A DNA stretch of 64,000 bases from Sphingomonadaceae bacterium (GCA_024236195.1 JACKKZ010000003.1:591908-655907), one strand, 5' to 3'. Positions 43,487 to 53,237 are shown, counted from the stretch's first letter. Translations and numbers: made by a program. Notes: generated by a model not told the origin, from the letters alone.

Positions 43487-46158
43487 CAGAAGCCGAAGCT
43501 CAGCGAGACATGGGCGCCCTTGGAAGAGAAGCTGCCGCCCCCGATCCCGTCATAGAAGGCCCCCAGACCCAATCGGACGCCGCGTTCGCTCATCAGTTCC
43601 ACCCCACTTTCAATCCGCATGCGGAAGCTGTCGCCCAGCACCAACTGGTCAGGCAAGCCGAAAGTGAAGATGCCTTCCGCTTCGCCATAAGGGCGCAAGG
43701 TCCAGCCATTGGCCAGAGTGGCGGTATGGTACAGTCGCGGGCGGAAACTAATATCGCCCTGATCCACCACCTGCCCTGGAATGGTCACGCCAAGGCTATC
43801 CGTGTAGCGCTGCTGTTTCTCGCGCAGGTAACGCACGGCCACTTCGGGCCGAAGCGTGGTCTTCCCGCCCAGCTTCATCTCACCCACCAGCGATCCTGAG
43901 TAGAAGGCACGGCTGGTGTCGAACCCGTCGCTGAATGTGCCGAGCGGTGACACAACATTGTCGGACTTGCCCCAGGCGGCGCGGGCGTCGGCGTAGAGGT
44001 TGGGGGCAAGCCGCGCCATGACATAGGGCCCAGCCATCCAGCCTTTGCCCTCTGCCGCACCCGCAGCTCCCAGCCCGCCCTTGCGGCTGAAATCGTCGAA
44101 ACCGACCATCATCCCGGCGAGCACATCCTTGCCCAGCCGGTAGTCAGCCCCGGCATAGATCACGCGGAGTGTGCCCTTATGCGCGCCATAGGAGAGGCGG
44201 CTGACATAGGCCTCCGCCCAGATATCGAAGCTGCGCTCCGCCGCATCCGGCCCTTCCACCGCGCGGGCCATGCGCGACAGGCTCGTCGAAGCCTGCATCC
44301 CGTCTGCGCCGAAGGCCAGCGAGACCGGGATGAGCGAGGATTGAGGGAGAGCAACGCCATAGGCCACAACCCCCGCATTGCCGCTGACGGTTCCGTTCAA
44401 CCGGTCCAGGCGCCGCTGCAAATCGGGCTGCTGGGTCAGTAGCGCCGCATTGCGAGCCGTGAGGAAATTGCTGATCGCGCTGCTGGCCGCGCTGCGCGTA
44501 TCAGCACTGGTGAAGGTGCAAACAAGGTTCTCGTTGGGCGACAGGGCAATGGCAACGCTGCGGTTGGCAAGGTTTACCGTGCTGTCACTGTCATTGCAGC
44601 TGATGTCGGTGATGGCATAGCCTGCCGCCGTCAAATCCGCCGCGCTCAGCGTATGGCTGCCCGCCGGAACAAGGCTCGCCACCAATTGCCCGCTGCCGCC
44701 TGAGGTGGTGAGTGAGGCATTGAGTGCGCTGATATCAGACGTGTAGCTGAAGCTTCGATCATCGCCGATCACGCGCTGGATAATGGTGACTGTCCCCACC
44801 GCCCGGACCGCAATAGTGACCGTATCGGGCGCGGAATCGGTCGTGCCGTCATTCACGACCAGCTGGAAGACGAGGTTCTGTGTGCCCTGCACATTGGGCG
44901 CAGTGAAGCTGGGGTTGGCGGTGCTGGCACCGGTAAGAGAGACCGCCGGCCCGCCAATCTGCGTCCAGCTATAGGTCAGCGTGTCATTGTCCGGATCGCT
45001 TGAAGCGCTGCCATCGAGCGTTACCGTGCTGCCGGTATTGATCGGCCCCTGATCCGGCCCGGCATTGGCGACCGGCGGGGCGTTGGGATCGATGGTGATG
45101 ATAACAGTATCGGTCAGCACTGCTCCATCGCCAGCGGGGAAGCCGTCCGACACAGTCACCTGAAACACCAATTGTTGCGGGCTTGCGGTGCTGGCGGGTG
45201 CGGTAAAGCTGGGATTGCGGCTGGCAGGATTGTCTAGCGTCACTGCCGGGCCGGACAGTTGCACCCAGCTGTATGTCAGCGGATCATTATCCGGATCGAG
45301 CGAATTGTCGGCCGAGAGCACTACAGTGCTGCCGCCGCTTACGGCTCGGTCTTCACCAGCATCGGGGGTCGGCAGATTGTTTGCATCGACAAACACCGTC
45401 ATGGAATCGCTGGCAACCCCGCCGCGCCCATCATCTACAAGCAGGTCGAAGGTCAGCGTCTGGACATTGGCGGTCTTGGCAGGAGCGGTGAAACTTGGTG
45501 TCAGGGTTGTATCGCCCGTCAGTGCCACCGCAGGGCCCGAAGTCTGGACCCACTGGTAGGTCAACGGATCATTGTCGGGATCGCTGGCCGAACCATTGAT
45601 GGTAACGCTTTCGCCTCCTCCAACCTGCTTGTCCGGTCCGGCATAGGCAGTCGGCGGTTGGTTCTGCCCTGCGACCAGAGCGGCGCAGGCCCCGCCTGCA
45701 TTGGCCAGCATAGCCGGTGTGATCTCAGCCTGTCCCAGGATGCCGGTTGGCGCGCCCAACGCGTCGAGATCAATCAGCGAGTAATAAAGGTGATTGGTGC
45801 TGTCGATGACCGTGCCGGAGAATATCACTGCGCTGTTGTTGGTGTTATTGAAGGTTGTCCCCACCAGAACACCAAAATCCTGCCCGGTGGCGGGAATGAT
45901 CGAAGTGCCCGAATTCTGCGTTAGCCCCCAGCGCACCTGGTCAGTGGAAGCCACATCATTATCCACGCCGGTCACCGAGAAGTTGACATAGACCCGGCAG
46001 AAGCTGCCACCGCCATCACCTGTCTCGCTGACAACTGAAACGATCGTGGGGCCAGTGCCAGTTGCGGCCTGAGTCGCTGATGCCGAGACCACGGCCGCCC
46101 CACACAGCACAATGAATGAAGCTGAACGCAGCAGGCGGTTACGAGACTGGATACGCAT
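43486..46158 (-). CDS. Autotransporter with three PKD-type domains and a C-terminal beta-barrel
   Basis: This 890-residue secreted protein has a signal peptide ending near SASATQA. A first domain runs to about residue 165. Three tandem PKD/REJ-like repeats of about 90 residues start near 168, 262 and 361, each with PxAxAGPD/E and a DPDNDPLTYxWVQxSGPAV core. A prealbumin-like domain follows (VTIIQRVIGDDRSFSYTS, about 455-550), then a linker (SAISNFLTARNAALLTQQPDLQRRLDRLNG) and an autotransporter barrel (about 620-890) ending HVSLSFGF. It is likely a surface adhesin. The start at 46158 has GGGAGGAAATTC in front. It lies just after a NarL-type regulator on the same strand. Confidence 0.85.
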   Translation of the reverse strand: MRIQSRNRLLRSASFIVLCGAAVVSASATQAATGTGPTIVSVVSETGDGGGSFCRVYVNFSVTGVDNDVASTDQVRWGLTQNSGTSIIPATGQDFGVLVGTTFNNTNNSAVIFSGTVIDSTNHLYYSLIDLDALGAPTGILGQAEITPAMLANAGGACAALVAGQNQPPTAYAGPDKQVGGGESVTINGSASDPDNDPLTYQWVQTSGPAVALTGDTTLTPSFTAPAKTANVQTLTFDLLVDDGRGGVASDSMTVFVDANNLPTPDAGEDRAVSGGSTVVLSADNSLDPDNDPLTYSWVQLSGPAVTLDNPASRNPSFTAPASTASPQQLVFQVTVSDGFPAGDGAVLTDTVIITIDPNAPPVANAGPDQGPINTGSTVTLDGSASSDPDNDTLTYSWTQIGGPAVSLTGASTANPSFTAPNVQGTQNLVFQLVVNDGTTDSAPDTVTIAVRAVGTVTIIQRVIGDDRSFSYTSDISALNASLTTSGGSGQLVASLVPAGSHTLSAADLTAAGYAITDISCNDSDSTVNLANRSVAIALSPNENLVCTFTSADTRSAASSAISNFLTARNAALLTQQPDLQRRLDRLNGTVSGNAGVVAYGVALPQSSLIPVSLAFGADGMQASTSLSRMARAVEGPDAAERSFDIWAEAYVSRLSYGAHKGTLRVIYAGADYRLGKDVLAGMMVGFDDFSRKGGLGAAGAAEGKGWMAGPYVMARLAPNLYADARAAWGKSDNVVSPLGTFSDGFDTSRAFYSGSLVGEMKLGGKTTLRPEVAVRYLREKQQRYTDSLGVTIPGQVVDQGDISFRPRLYHTATLANGWTLRPYGEAEGIFTFGLPDQLVLGDSFRMRIESGVELMSERGVRLGLGAFYDGIGGGSFSSKGAHVSLSFGF

Positions 46159-46259
46159 GAATTTCCTCCCGAATGGATTTCGGTCGGAAATTGCCGCTCT
46201 CCCATGCGTCGCGCCATGCCACGGCGCTGGTGCCACGAATGTGGCATATGGCTCGAATC

Positions 46260-46940
46260 TCAGATTTTCAGCTGGCCGGTCTTGATCGCTTCATAGACTG
46301 CTTCGCCGCGCGAATGGACGGCGAGCTTGCGGTAGATCGACTTCACATGATTGCCCACGGTCAGCGGGCTGATCCCCAGCGTACGTGCGGCTTCCTTGTA
46401 GCTGTCGCCACGGGCGAAGAGCTGCAACAGCTCGACCTCACGAGGGGTCAAACCGCTGTCCTCTTCTTCGGCTGCTTCCACCAGCGGGGCGCTGCGCAAC
46501 CGATCGAGCAGGTAGACCGCCGCCGCCGCGCTGATCGGGGCGCCACCTTCCAGCGTCACGGCGATGCCCTCTGAAATCACTTCGGGCGAGGAATCCTTGA
46601 GCAAATAGCCGTCCGCCCCTCCCCGGATCGCGGTCACCACCGTATCCCGATCACCAAAGCTGGTGACGACGAGGATCTTGGCCTGCGTCCCTTCCTTGAT
46701 CTCCGGGATGAAATCCAGCCCGCTGCCGTCGGGCAGTCCGATATCGACAAGGAACAAATCGGGCGACAGCGCCAGCAATTCGCGCCCACGCGCAATGGTC
46801 GGAGCCACGCCCGCAAGGTCAAGCGATGGCGCGCGGGTGACAATGTCAATGAAATGGTCGCGCACGATCGGATCGTCCTCGACTATCGCAACGCGATAGC
46901 GGGCGTTTCCTGTTTCAGGGCCGGGTTCGGTCTGGTCCAC
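46260..46940 (-). CDS. NarL/FixJ-family response regulator
   Basis: The regulator has a receiver (VAIVEDDPIVRDHF; phospho-Asp in LFLVDIGLPDGSG; Lys in YLLKDSS) and a LuxR-type HTH (LTPREVELLQLFARGDSYKEAARTLGISPLTVGNHVKSIYRKL). The GTG at 46940 is chosen because AAGG lies nine bases upstream; a TTG at 46949 would add three residues but has no spaced ribosome site. It follows the kinase gene by 79 bp and precedes the autotransporter on the same strand, which is the likely target. Confidence 0.9.
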   Translation of the reverse strand: MDQTEPGPETGNARYRVAIVEDDPIVRDHFIDIVTRAPSLDLAGVAPTIARGRELLALSPDLFLVDIGLPDGSGLDFIPEIKEGTQAKILVVTSFGDRDTVVTAIRGGADGYLLKDSSPEVISEGIAVTLEGGAPISAAAAVYLLDRLRSAPLVEAAEEEDSGLTPREVELLQLFARGDSYKEAARTLGISPLTVGNHVKSIYRKLAVHSRGEAVYEAIKTGQLKI

Positions 46941-47019
46941 GCGAGTCAACCTTGTGGCGGGTTCATCTGGCGTTCATGCGGCCAGAAGGGCTTGTGCGCA
47001 AATGCCATGGATCTGGCGG

Positions 47020-48903
47020 TCATGCCATTTCCGTGTGAGCGGGAAGTCCAAGCCGCACTGCGAGTCCGCTATCGCTTTCCTCGAGGGCAAGGCTCGCCCC
47101 GATCATGGCGGCACGACTTTGCATATTGGACAGGCCCCGGCCACGACCGTTCTGCGGCCCCAGTTTCCCGCCGCCATTATCGGCAATAGTGATCGCCAGC
47201 GCTTCGTCTTTGGCGGTGCCATCAACAATGCTGATCGCAATCACATCTCCGCCCGAATGTTTGAGTGCATTGGTCACCGCCTCCTGCATCACGCGAAACA
47301 CTTGCAGCACCGCGCGTGGCGAGTAATCGGGCAAGGGACGCGTGGCGCTGTCCTGCCAATCAAGCTTGAAGCCCGCGCCAGTTACCCGGTCGGCGACCCG
47401 GCCACGGAAGGTGGCAAGCGCGGTTGCCAGCGATTCCCCGACCGAATCCATGGAATCAATCATCAGCCGCATTTCATCGACCACACCCTGCAGACCCTCC
47501 GCCACAGTTGTCGGTTCCGCCACCCCGCGTCGGGCAGCCAGCAGCATGGACATGAGGTTCGAACCCAAGCCATCGTGCATGTCGCGCATGATCCGCCCGC
47601 GTTCCTCATGATGGGCCTGCTGGCGTACCAATTGCGTCTCGCGCGCATGGGCGAGCTCCAGCTCCGCAGTGCGTTCATCCAGCTGAGCCTGGAGCAGACT
47701 GTTGATCTGCTCCTGCGAACGAAACAGGCGGATATTGCGCGCCAGATAGGCCACCGCGAACAGCAGCAGGAACAAAGGCGTGCTGCGGCTGAAGTAGCCG
47801 AAGTCGATAATGTCGGTCATGCCATTGAAGAAGCTCTGGGCGGCAATGATCGCCATGGTCGCAAGCAAGGCTGCTTCCCACACACGCTCCTCGCGTTGCC
47901 GCAGCACATGCCAGCCAAGCCGGAGCATTGCCGCCACCATCAGCAGCAGCCCTATGCGCACAACGACATATTCGGCCCGCTCGAAGGCCACGTTTTCCGG
48001 GGCGAAGTAAAGCATGATGATCGCCCATATCAATGCGCCACCACACGCCGCGAAGACTGGAAGGCGGAACCACCGCAGTGGTCTCCTGGTCCAGCCGTCG
48101 ACCATCAGCGGCCAGCTGGCGCAAATCAACAAGGCAAGCCCGAAATAGGCCACGCTGCGCGGTGTCCCGTGCAGGGGCATGGTGGCCCAGATCACCATCA
48201 GCGCAGCCAGTGACCAGCCCAGGCTCAAGAGAAAGAACCACAACAGGAATCGCTTGTCCTGCGCGCGTAGCAACACGACTCCGAGGAGCAGTGACACCAC
48301 CAGCCCCACTGCAGTCGAAATGATCCGATAAGGTCCGAAGAGGAAAGCCTTCCAGCCGAATGAGTGCATGACGGAGGCATATTCACCCACCAGCGGCGGC
48401 GGCAGAATTCCATCTTCGCTATATTCCATCACATCAATCGCGCTGATCGTATTTTGGCCCTGTTGCAGCAGGCCGGATGGGACGCGAATGACCTTGCGCA
48501 ACTCGCCATGATACGTCACGTCCGCTATATCCATCCGCCCCTCGCCATAGACCAGCGAGCCATTGGCGTAGATACGATGGTTGGAGGCGGATTCTGCAAC
48601 CAGAACTGCAAGGCCTTCATGCGGCACTTCTTCCAGCGCGAAGCTTGCCCGCCAGGCGTAGTAGCCCTTCCACAGGAACATGGGTTGTTCTTCCGGGACC
48701 GGCTGGAATTTTGCGGTGGGCAGCAGCTCCGGATCGGGCTTCTCGATCCGGGCATATTCAAAGCTTTCAAGCGCCAGTGGCTGTGCCCCCGGAGGAGTCG
48801 CCGGGTTGAGGAAATTGGGATAGAAAGCGAGCCAATAGCCCGCCTGCACCACCAGCAGCGCCAGCAGCAATTTCACCGGCAATCTGCCCAGCCATTGGCG
48901 CAT
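47020..48903 (-). CDS. 7TMR-DISM-type sensor histidine kinase (HisKA_3)
   Basis: The 627-residue kinase has an N-terminal membrane helix, then an extracytoplasmic beta-rich domain (YYAWRASFALEEVPHEGLAVLVAESASNHRIYANGSL) of the galactose-binding-like sensor kind. Seven membrane helices (about 215-405), a coiled coil and a HisKA_3 segment (EERGRIMRDMHDGLGSNLMSML) carrying the phospho-His follow. The HATPase has RVMQEAVTNALKHSGG. The ATG at 48903 follows GGAGGG. It pairs with the NarL-type regulator next to it. Confidence 0.88.
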   Translation of the reverse strand: MRQWLGRLPVKLLLALLVVQAGYWLAFYPNFLNPATPPGAQPLALESFEYARIEKPDPELLPTAKFQPVPEEQPMFLWKGYYAWRASFALEEVPHEGLAVLVAESASNHRIYANGSLVYGEGRMDIADVTYHGELRKVIRVPSGLLQQGQNTISAIDVMEYSEDGILPPPLVGEYASVMHSFGWKAFLFGPYRIISTAVGLVVSLLLGVVLLRAQDKRFLLWFFLLSLGWSLAALMVIWATMPLHGTPRSVAYFGLALLICASWPLMVDGWTRRPLRWFRLPVFAACGGALIWAIIMLYFAPENVAFERAEYVVVRIGLLLMVAAMLRLGWHVLRQREERVWEAALLATMAIIAAQSFFNGMTDIIDFGYFSRSTPLFLLLFAVAYLARNIRLFRSQEQINSLLQAQLDERTAELELAHARETQLVRQQAHHEERGRIMRDMHDGLGSNLMSMLLAARRGVAEPTTVAEGLQGVVDEMRLMIDSMDSVGESLATALATFRGRVADRVTGAGFKLDWQDSATRPLPDYSPRAVLQVFRVMQEAVTNALKHSGGDVIAISIVDGTAKDEALAITIADNGGGKLGPQNGRGRGLSNMQSRAAMIGASLALEESDSGLAVRLGLPAHTEMA

Positions 48904-48996
48904 CACGATCCCTCCACACGCAATACGCCATTGATATGGCATCAAGCAGGGCAGCCGAATAGCATATTCATGGCATGGGGTGCACCGTCAGGGCGA

Positions 48997-50265
48997 TCAG
49001 TCAACGCGCAGGTAATTGTCCAGATTGTAGAGGATGTATCGTGCCTCGGCATCGTTTGCATAGCGACCTTGCATCAACGCATCGCGCCGTTCGTCAAGCG
49101 TAGTTCGTTCGCCTTGCTCGTCAAAGAGGTCGCAATATTGCTCGATCTTGTCGACGACATATTCATTTGTGGTGCCATCGGGCAATTCGGTCGGCTCGTT
49201 GGAGAAATGGCTGCATCCCTGCCAGTCATAGATCAGCTGCTGCACTTCGAAGGGGATACTGCCCTCCTGCTCGTCGCCATAGAAGTCGGTCCATTTGTAG
49301 GACCACCACCGGGTAGCTGGATCAGTCGGCAAATAGCCCCATTCAATCAGCCGGGCGGTGACCGCCTCGTCCCAAGATTTCTCTTCCGAACGGAGCGGGA
49401 ATCTGCCGGCTCTGAATTGGCCCCTGATTTCACGCAGTCTGTGCCGGGCCGAGGCCCAGTTCCCTGCTCGCGCTGATAATGCAGCATAGGTGGCACAGTT
49501 GGCTGCCCGGGCCTCGCGAGCTTTCCGGGTCGCGATCCTTTGTCCATCAATGCAATCCTGTGCTGAGGCTGACAGTAAGTCACGATAATAATAGAGCGCG
49601 AGACCACTGCGGCTGGCGTCCCGATATCTTTCCCCCTGTAATGTATAGACAAAAGGTGGCAGGGAATTGGTGGCCACCGGGCCGAATGCTCCTGAAAAAC
49701 GGGCATCTGGGACAATCAGTTCCAGCGTCCCATCCTGGTCGATGTCAGACCCGATTTCATCCCACATGTTACCGGAATAGGCAGGCAGGATGGTTTCCTC
49801 CCCCAGCTTGCCGGATATCATGATCCGCAAATTGGTATGGACTTGGCCGTCCTTGCCCCGTCGTTGGACTACCAGCACCGGTTGCGCTTCGTCATTCGAT
49901 GCGGCGATGCCAATGCGATAGGCTGTGACGGCACGATTGCGATCAATTATTTCCCAGCTTTGGCTTGAGGCATCGCCCTCGACTTGCAGCGTCAAGACGT
50001 CATCCACAGGACCACCATGTCCGGGGTCAACCACATGGCGTGAATAGCTGACCGACAAGACAAGGCTGTGCTTCACATTGCGGAAATCGGTGTGCTGCCA
50101 GCCTTCACGGCTTTGGTGGATATCAGCCATCACTCCGTCAAGCAGTATGGTATAGCGCATGGGGCTGGAGACTGCCTCATTTGCTCCTTCTTTCATCTCG
50201 GCATTTGAGCTCGATGTGCAAGCCGACAGGACCGAAAGTGCAAGAAGGGCCAGAACACGACACAT
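48997..50265 (-). CDS. Large lipoprotein of unknown function
   Basis: The 422-residue protein starts MCRVLALLALSVLSAC with lipobox LSAC, so it is a lipoprotein. The mature part contains IGSDIDQDGTLELIVPDARFSG, a calcium-binding-like VCBS/FG-GAP strand, and a cysteine-bearing middle (SAQDCIDGQRIATRKAREARAANCATYAAL). No known family was recognised. It precedes the kinase gene by 93 bp in the same direction, so it might be a sensor accessory protein, but nothing proves that. Confidence 0.7.
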   Translation of the reverse strand: MCRVLALLALSVLSACTSSSNAEMKEGANEAVSSPMRYTILLDGVMADIHQSREGWQHTDFRNVKHSLVLSVSYSRHVVDPGHGGPVDDVLTLQVEGDASSQSWEIIDRNRAVTAYRIGIAASNDEAQPVLVVQRRGKDGQVHTNLRIMISGKLGEETILPAYSGNMWDEIGSDIDQDGTLELIVPDARFSGAFGPVATNSLPPFVYTLQGERYRDASRSGLALYYYRDLLSASAQDCIDGQRIATRKAREARAANCATYAALSARAGNWASARHRLREIRGQFRAGRFPLRSEEKSWDEAVTARLIEWGYLPTDPATRWWSYKWTDFYGDEQEGSIPFEVQQLIYDWQGCSHFSNEPTELPDGTTNEYVVDKIEQYCDLFDEQGERTTLDERRDALMQGRYANDAEARYILYNLDNYLRVD

Positions 50266-50388
50266 GGCGGAGTAATTGGCAGGTCACTGTTGCATCGGCC
50301 ATGCCATAAGTGTGGCCGATCTCTGGCGCAGGGACGCGGCACACATCCCGACGAGCGTCCAGGATGGAGGAAATATGGGCGTTAACGC

Positions 50389-50413
50389 AAAAACCCCGCT
50401 GCCGACAGCGGGG
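50389..50413 (-). terminator. Rho-independent terminator for leftward transcription
   Basis: CCCCGCTG-CCGA-CAGCGGGG forms a perfect 8-bp stem with a 4-base loop. Read on the minus strand, it is followed by five T residues. It lies 284 bp past the SNF2 helicase stop and probably ends the defence-type operon. Alternatively it ends a short minus-strand transcript covering the 51-bp repeats. Confidence 0.75.
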
Positions 50414-50434
50414 TGAATGGAAATCTCGGTACTA

Positions 50435-50587
50435 ATGTTGGTTGCGGGGGCTGGATCTAATCTTCACTTGCTGCCCGAGCAAGTAAAGATGGTTGCGGGG
50501 ACCGGCATCGATCACAACTTGCAATCGACGCCGGTAAAGATGGTTGCGGGAGGCTGCAACCACCATTACTTGCAACCTACTAACAGC
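50435..50587. repeat. Three imperfect 51-bp tandem repeats with hairpins
   Basis: Units start with GTTGCGGG at 50441, 50492 and 50543, an exact 51-bp period. The units also contain ACTTGC or AACTTGC cores and can fold: ACTTGCT/AGCAAGT (50466-50484), CCGGC-TCGAT/ATCGA-GCCGG (50502-50534) and GGTTGC/GCAACC (50542-50561). The period is divisible by three, so both strands stay open. It could be a structured RNA, a protein repeat or a small VNTR. Confidence 0.6.
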
Positions 50588-50696
50588 CATTTTCCTATCA
50601 ACGCCAAATCCAACGCGGGGAGAACGGTTGCTAAAAATAGCAGCTTTCATTCCGTCCTATTCCGAACAGCAGCGTGAGTATCGGTTACACTACAAC

Positions 50697-53237
50697 TCAA
50701 CCGCCACGTTTTCCCGGCGAAAAATCCGGCACTGCGCGCCGAACGCGGTCAGCGCAGGTTCGTTTGTCATCTATCACCTCTGACCGACCTGGAACGGGAC
50801 GCAGGACATCGCCATGCAACTGCGCCCTCAGTTCCAGCCAACGCGCCTTGAGAACCTGCCAGTTGTGATCGTCGTATGTGCCACTGACGACAACAGGGTG
50901 AACCCGAATGCGGGGCGGGAGACCATCACCATGATCCCTCCATTTCCGCCATTCGCGAAGCCAAAGACTGTTCTTGCGATCCACACGCCCAATCTGCTGC
51001 TCGACAATGCCGGGATTCCACTCCGCGTGCAGTAGAATCACTGTGCGACAGGCCTCATGCAGATTCAGGCCCTCACGCCCGACGCGGGATTGCGCGAGGA
51101 GCACCATCGGCCAACTGGACGACCGGTTGAATGCAGATTGCAGCATACGCCGCGTTTGCGGTGCGGTTGCGCCTGACATCATCCTGGCGAAGTTGCCCTC
51201 GCGCCCGGAATAATCGTTCAGCCAGGCATCCAGCCGGGCTTTCTGCGTATCGTTGTTCTCTGCTTCATCATCCCCGGCAAGCTCCAGGAGCAGTTTTTCG
51301 AACAGCCCGAGCATTTCCCGCCCCGTCCAGGAAGCGCCCGCAACTTCCCGCCTGCCACCAAGTGCCTCGAGCAAAGCCCCGAATTGAAGGTCTTGTTTGC
51401 CGTCCTCATGGCGCAGAATCTCTGACAGAAATGCAGCAGCTCCTCCCTCCAGCGCAAGGTCTTCCAACTCCCGATGAAGCCGTGCGAGTTCAGCCCGGCG
51501 CTCGCTCGCCCACTCCTGATAGCGGGTTTTCAACATCACATCGATTTCGTCGACCCCACCCGCCACCGCAAGATCAGGATCCCTCATCGCCGCAATGACG
51601 GCTGCTATATTGCTTTCCCCGATCCCACTGGCAGGCCAGTGCTGTCCGTCTCGCAAACGACGCAGCATCTCACGCGCGTCCAGCAGTCTGGTCAGCACAT
51701 TCATCGGCGTCAGGAACCTGCCGAAGACGAGCACTTTCTCGCCGGCCCGTGTATAGGCCTCGATTTGTCTCACAGCCGCCAGGATCGCAGGGTGGCTATA
51801 GATGTCGTTGCTCTCAGCGGTGAAAGCTTCCGTCCAAAACCCCGCCGGACCAACGAGGTTTGCATCTGTCATGCCAGAAGGGCTGTCTTCCTCATCCTCT
51901 CCAAAGCCGAACCCATACCCCTGGGCAACGGCGAGCCTGACCCGTTTCACACGCGGATCATCCTGAGGGAGTAACGACAGCGCCTCAGCCGCACAAAAGC
52001 GGCGCAACCAGTCACGGGTAAAACCCTCTGCCTCCGGTGAAACCGGGATATCGGTGACCTCACGATAATCACCATGACTGTCTTTGAAGACGCAGAATTC
52101 GGGGTCACTGCGTTTGTCCCGGCGCAGGACGTATGGTCGCAATGCTGCGCAGAACTGCCGGGCGGAGGTCTCGAATTCCCCGGTCAGCGTCTCGTCCAGT
52201 TCTTCGGTTTGAATCCGACGAACAACATCCACATAGCCGGTGATCCATTCCGTCAGCTCTGCGAGCGCAGTAATATCCTGATCGTCATCGCGACCATTGA
52301 GCCGCTCCAGCGTGTCGATCCACTGGCTGGAGTCCAGCTCGACCGGGGTTGCGGTCATGCCCAGACGAAAAGGATCATCCGCTTCCCAGCTTACCGGGCC
52401 GAGAATGCGCGAAAGGCTTGAATCTGCGCCGCGCGCCTTGTGGGCTTCGTCAACGACTATGAGATCAAACTGACCCAGGCCATAGCCGATCAGCGGCAGG
52501 ATCCTGTTCTTGTAATCGTCCGCCGAAAGCCATTTCTGATCGCCGTTAATGGCATCGCGCGGCAGTTCGTGGTCCAGAATCGTTTGGGCAATGTGCCGCG
52601 CCGCACGGCGACTGGCATATACATAGCCCACCTCACCCGAATGGAAATTTTCGCGCATGAAGTTGCGCCGTCGGCCGTCAATCAGGCGGGCGACGTTGGG
52701 TAAGAGTTCCCGGCGCCAGCCTCCAGCGGGGCCTTCTCCACGATTGGGAAACTGCATGTTCGCGAAGGAATGAGAGATCATTATGATCTCTTCGGCGGCC
52801 CAGCCGTTCTCCGGCAACTCACGCTGCTTGCGGCGATCCGAAAGCCACTCCTTATGGCTGTGTAACCGTCTTGCGCTCCCCTCCGCATCGGTATCGTGCA
52901 AGAAACCGGAGATGAAACCATCATAGCTGCGCAGCGGCAGCAATGTCTTGTCGTCGGCGTTGAACCGTTTCAGTTCCTGTTGCCATTGTGCCCCAAGGCC
53001 CGCGGGCAGAACAATGGCGCTGCGCCCGCCCGCCTCCCGCACCGCTGCGATCAGCGCCGCCGCAATGCGGGTCTTGCCCATACCCACCTCATCAGCCAGC
53101 AGGGCCGAGCGTTGGCCCGCCCGGATACGGCACGCTAGTTCTGTGACACTCGCCTTCTGGCCATGATCTAGCAGGGTATCATCAGACGTCCCTGCGATAC
53201 GATCCAGAATGCTCGCGACCTCGTTCCAGTCCACCAT
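50697..53237 (-). CDS. SNF2/HepA-type DEAH helicase, defence-operon member
   Basis: This 846-residue ATPase has Walker A ADEVGMGKTRIA (residues 48-59), DEAH box VVDEAHKAR (261-269), motif III MTATP (294-298) and the C-terminal motifs QSRVGREGLNLHEA and QQIGRVDRKN. These are the superfamily 2 SNF2/HepA features, close in kind to BrxHII and other phage-defence helicases. The start ATG at 53237 shares one base with the stop of the PLD gene (TGATG). No nuclease or methylase domain is attached. It is the last gene before the terminator. Confidence 0.88.
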   Translation of the reverse strand: MVDWNEVASILDRIAGTSDDTLLDHGQKASVTELACRIRAGQRSALLADEVGMGKTRIAAALIAAVREAGGRSAIVLPAGLGAQWQQELKRFNADDKTLLPLRSYDGFISGFLHDTDAEGSARRLHSHKEWLSDRRKQRELPENGWAAEEIIMISHSFANMQFPNRGEGPAGGWRRELLPNVARLIDGRRRNFMRENFHSGEVGYVYASRRAARHIAQTILDHELPRDAINGDQKWLSADDYKNRILPLIGYGLGQFDLIVVDEAHKARGADSSLSRILGPVSWEADDPFRLGMTATPVELDSSQWIDTLERLNGRDDDQDITALAELTEWITGYVDVVRRIQTEELDETLTGEFETSARQFCAALRPYVLRRDKRSDPEFCVFKDSHGDYREVTDIPVSPEAEGFTRDWLRRFCAAEALSLLPQDDPRVKRVRLAVAQGYGFGFGEDEEDSPSGMTDANLVGPAGFWTEAFTAESNDIYSHPAILAAVRQIEAYTRAGEKVLVFGRFLTPMNVLTRLLDAREMLRRLRDGQHWPASGIGESNIAAVIAAMRDPDLAVAGGVDEIDVMLKTRYQEWASERRAELARLHRELEDLALEGGAAAFLSEILRHEDGKQDLQFGALLEALGGRREVAGASWTGREMLGLFEKLLLELAGDDEAENNDTQKARLDAWLNDYSGREGNFARMMSGATAPQTRRMLQSAFNRSSSWPMVLLAQSRVGREGLNLHEACRTVILLHAEWNPGIVEQQIGRVDRKNSLWLREWRKWRDHGDGLPPRIRVHPVVVSGTYDDHNWQVLKARWLELRAQLHGDVLRPVPGRSEVIDDKRTCADRVRRAVPDFSPGKRGG

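Larger units (their letters stand above)
50266..50696. other. Gene-poor 431-bp junction between host-like genes and the defence-type operon
   Basis: The stretch is visibly richer in A/T than both sides. It contains a 51-bp triple tandem repeat and a minus-strand terminator, and it has short open frames on both strands: 50417-50677 plus (86 residues) and 50432-50650 minus (72 residues). A 13-codon frame at 50375-50416 on the plus strand has a strong GGATGGAGGAAAT site and ends directly at the 86-residue frame. None has a recognisable domain, and codon choice does not clearly support any of them. Confidence 0.6.

Noticed and set aside
50435..50587. CRISPR-like array
   Set aside because: Only three imperfect tandem units with no unique spacers; the period is constant and the units are contiguous.
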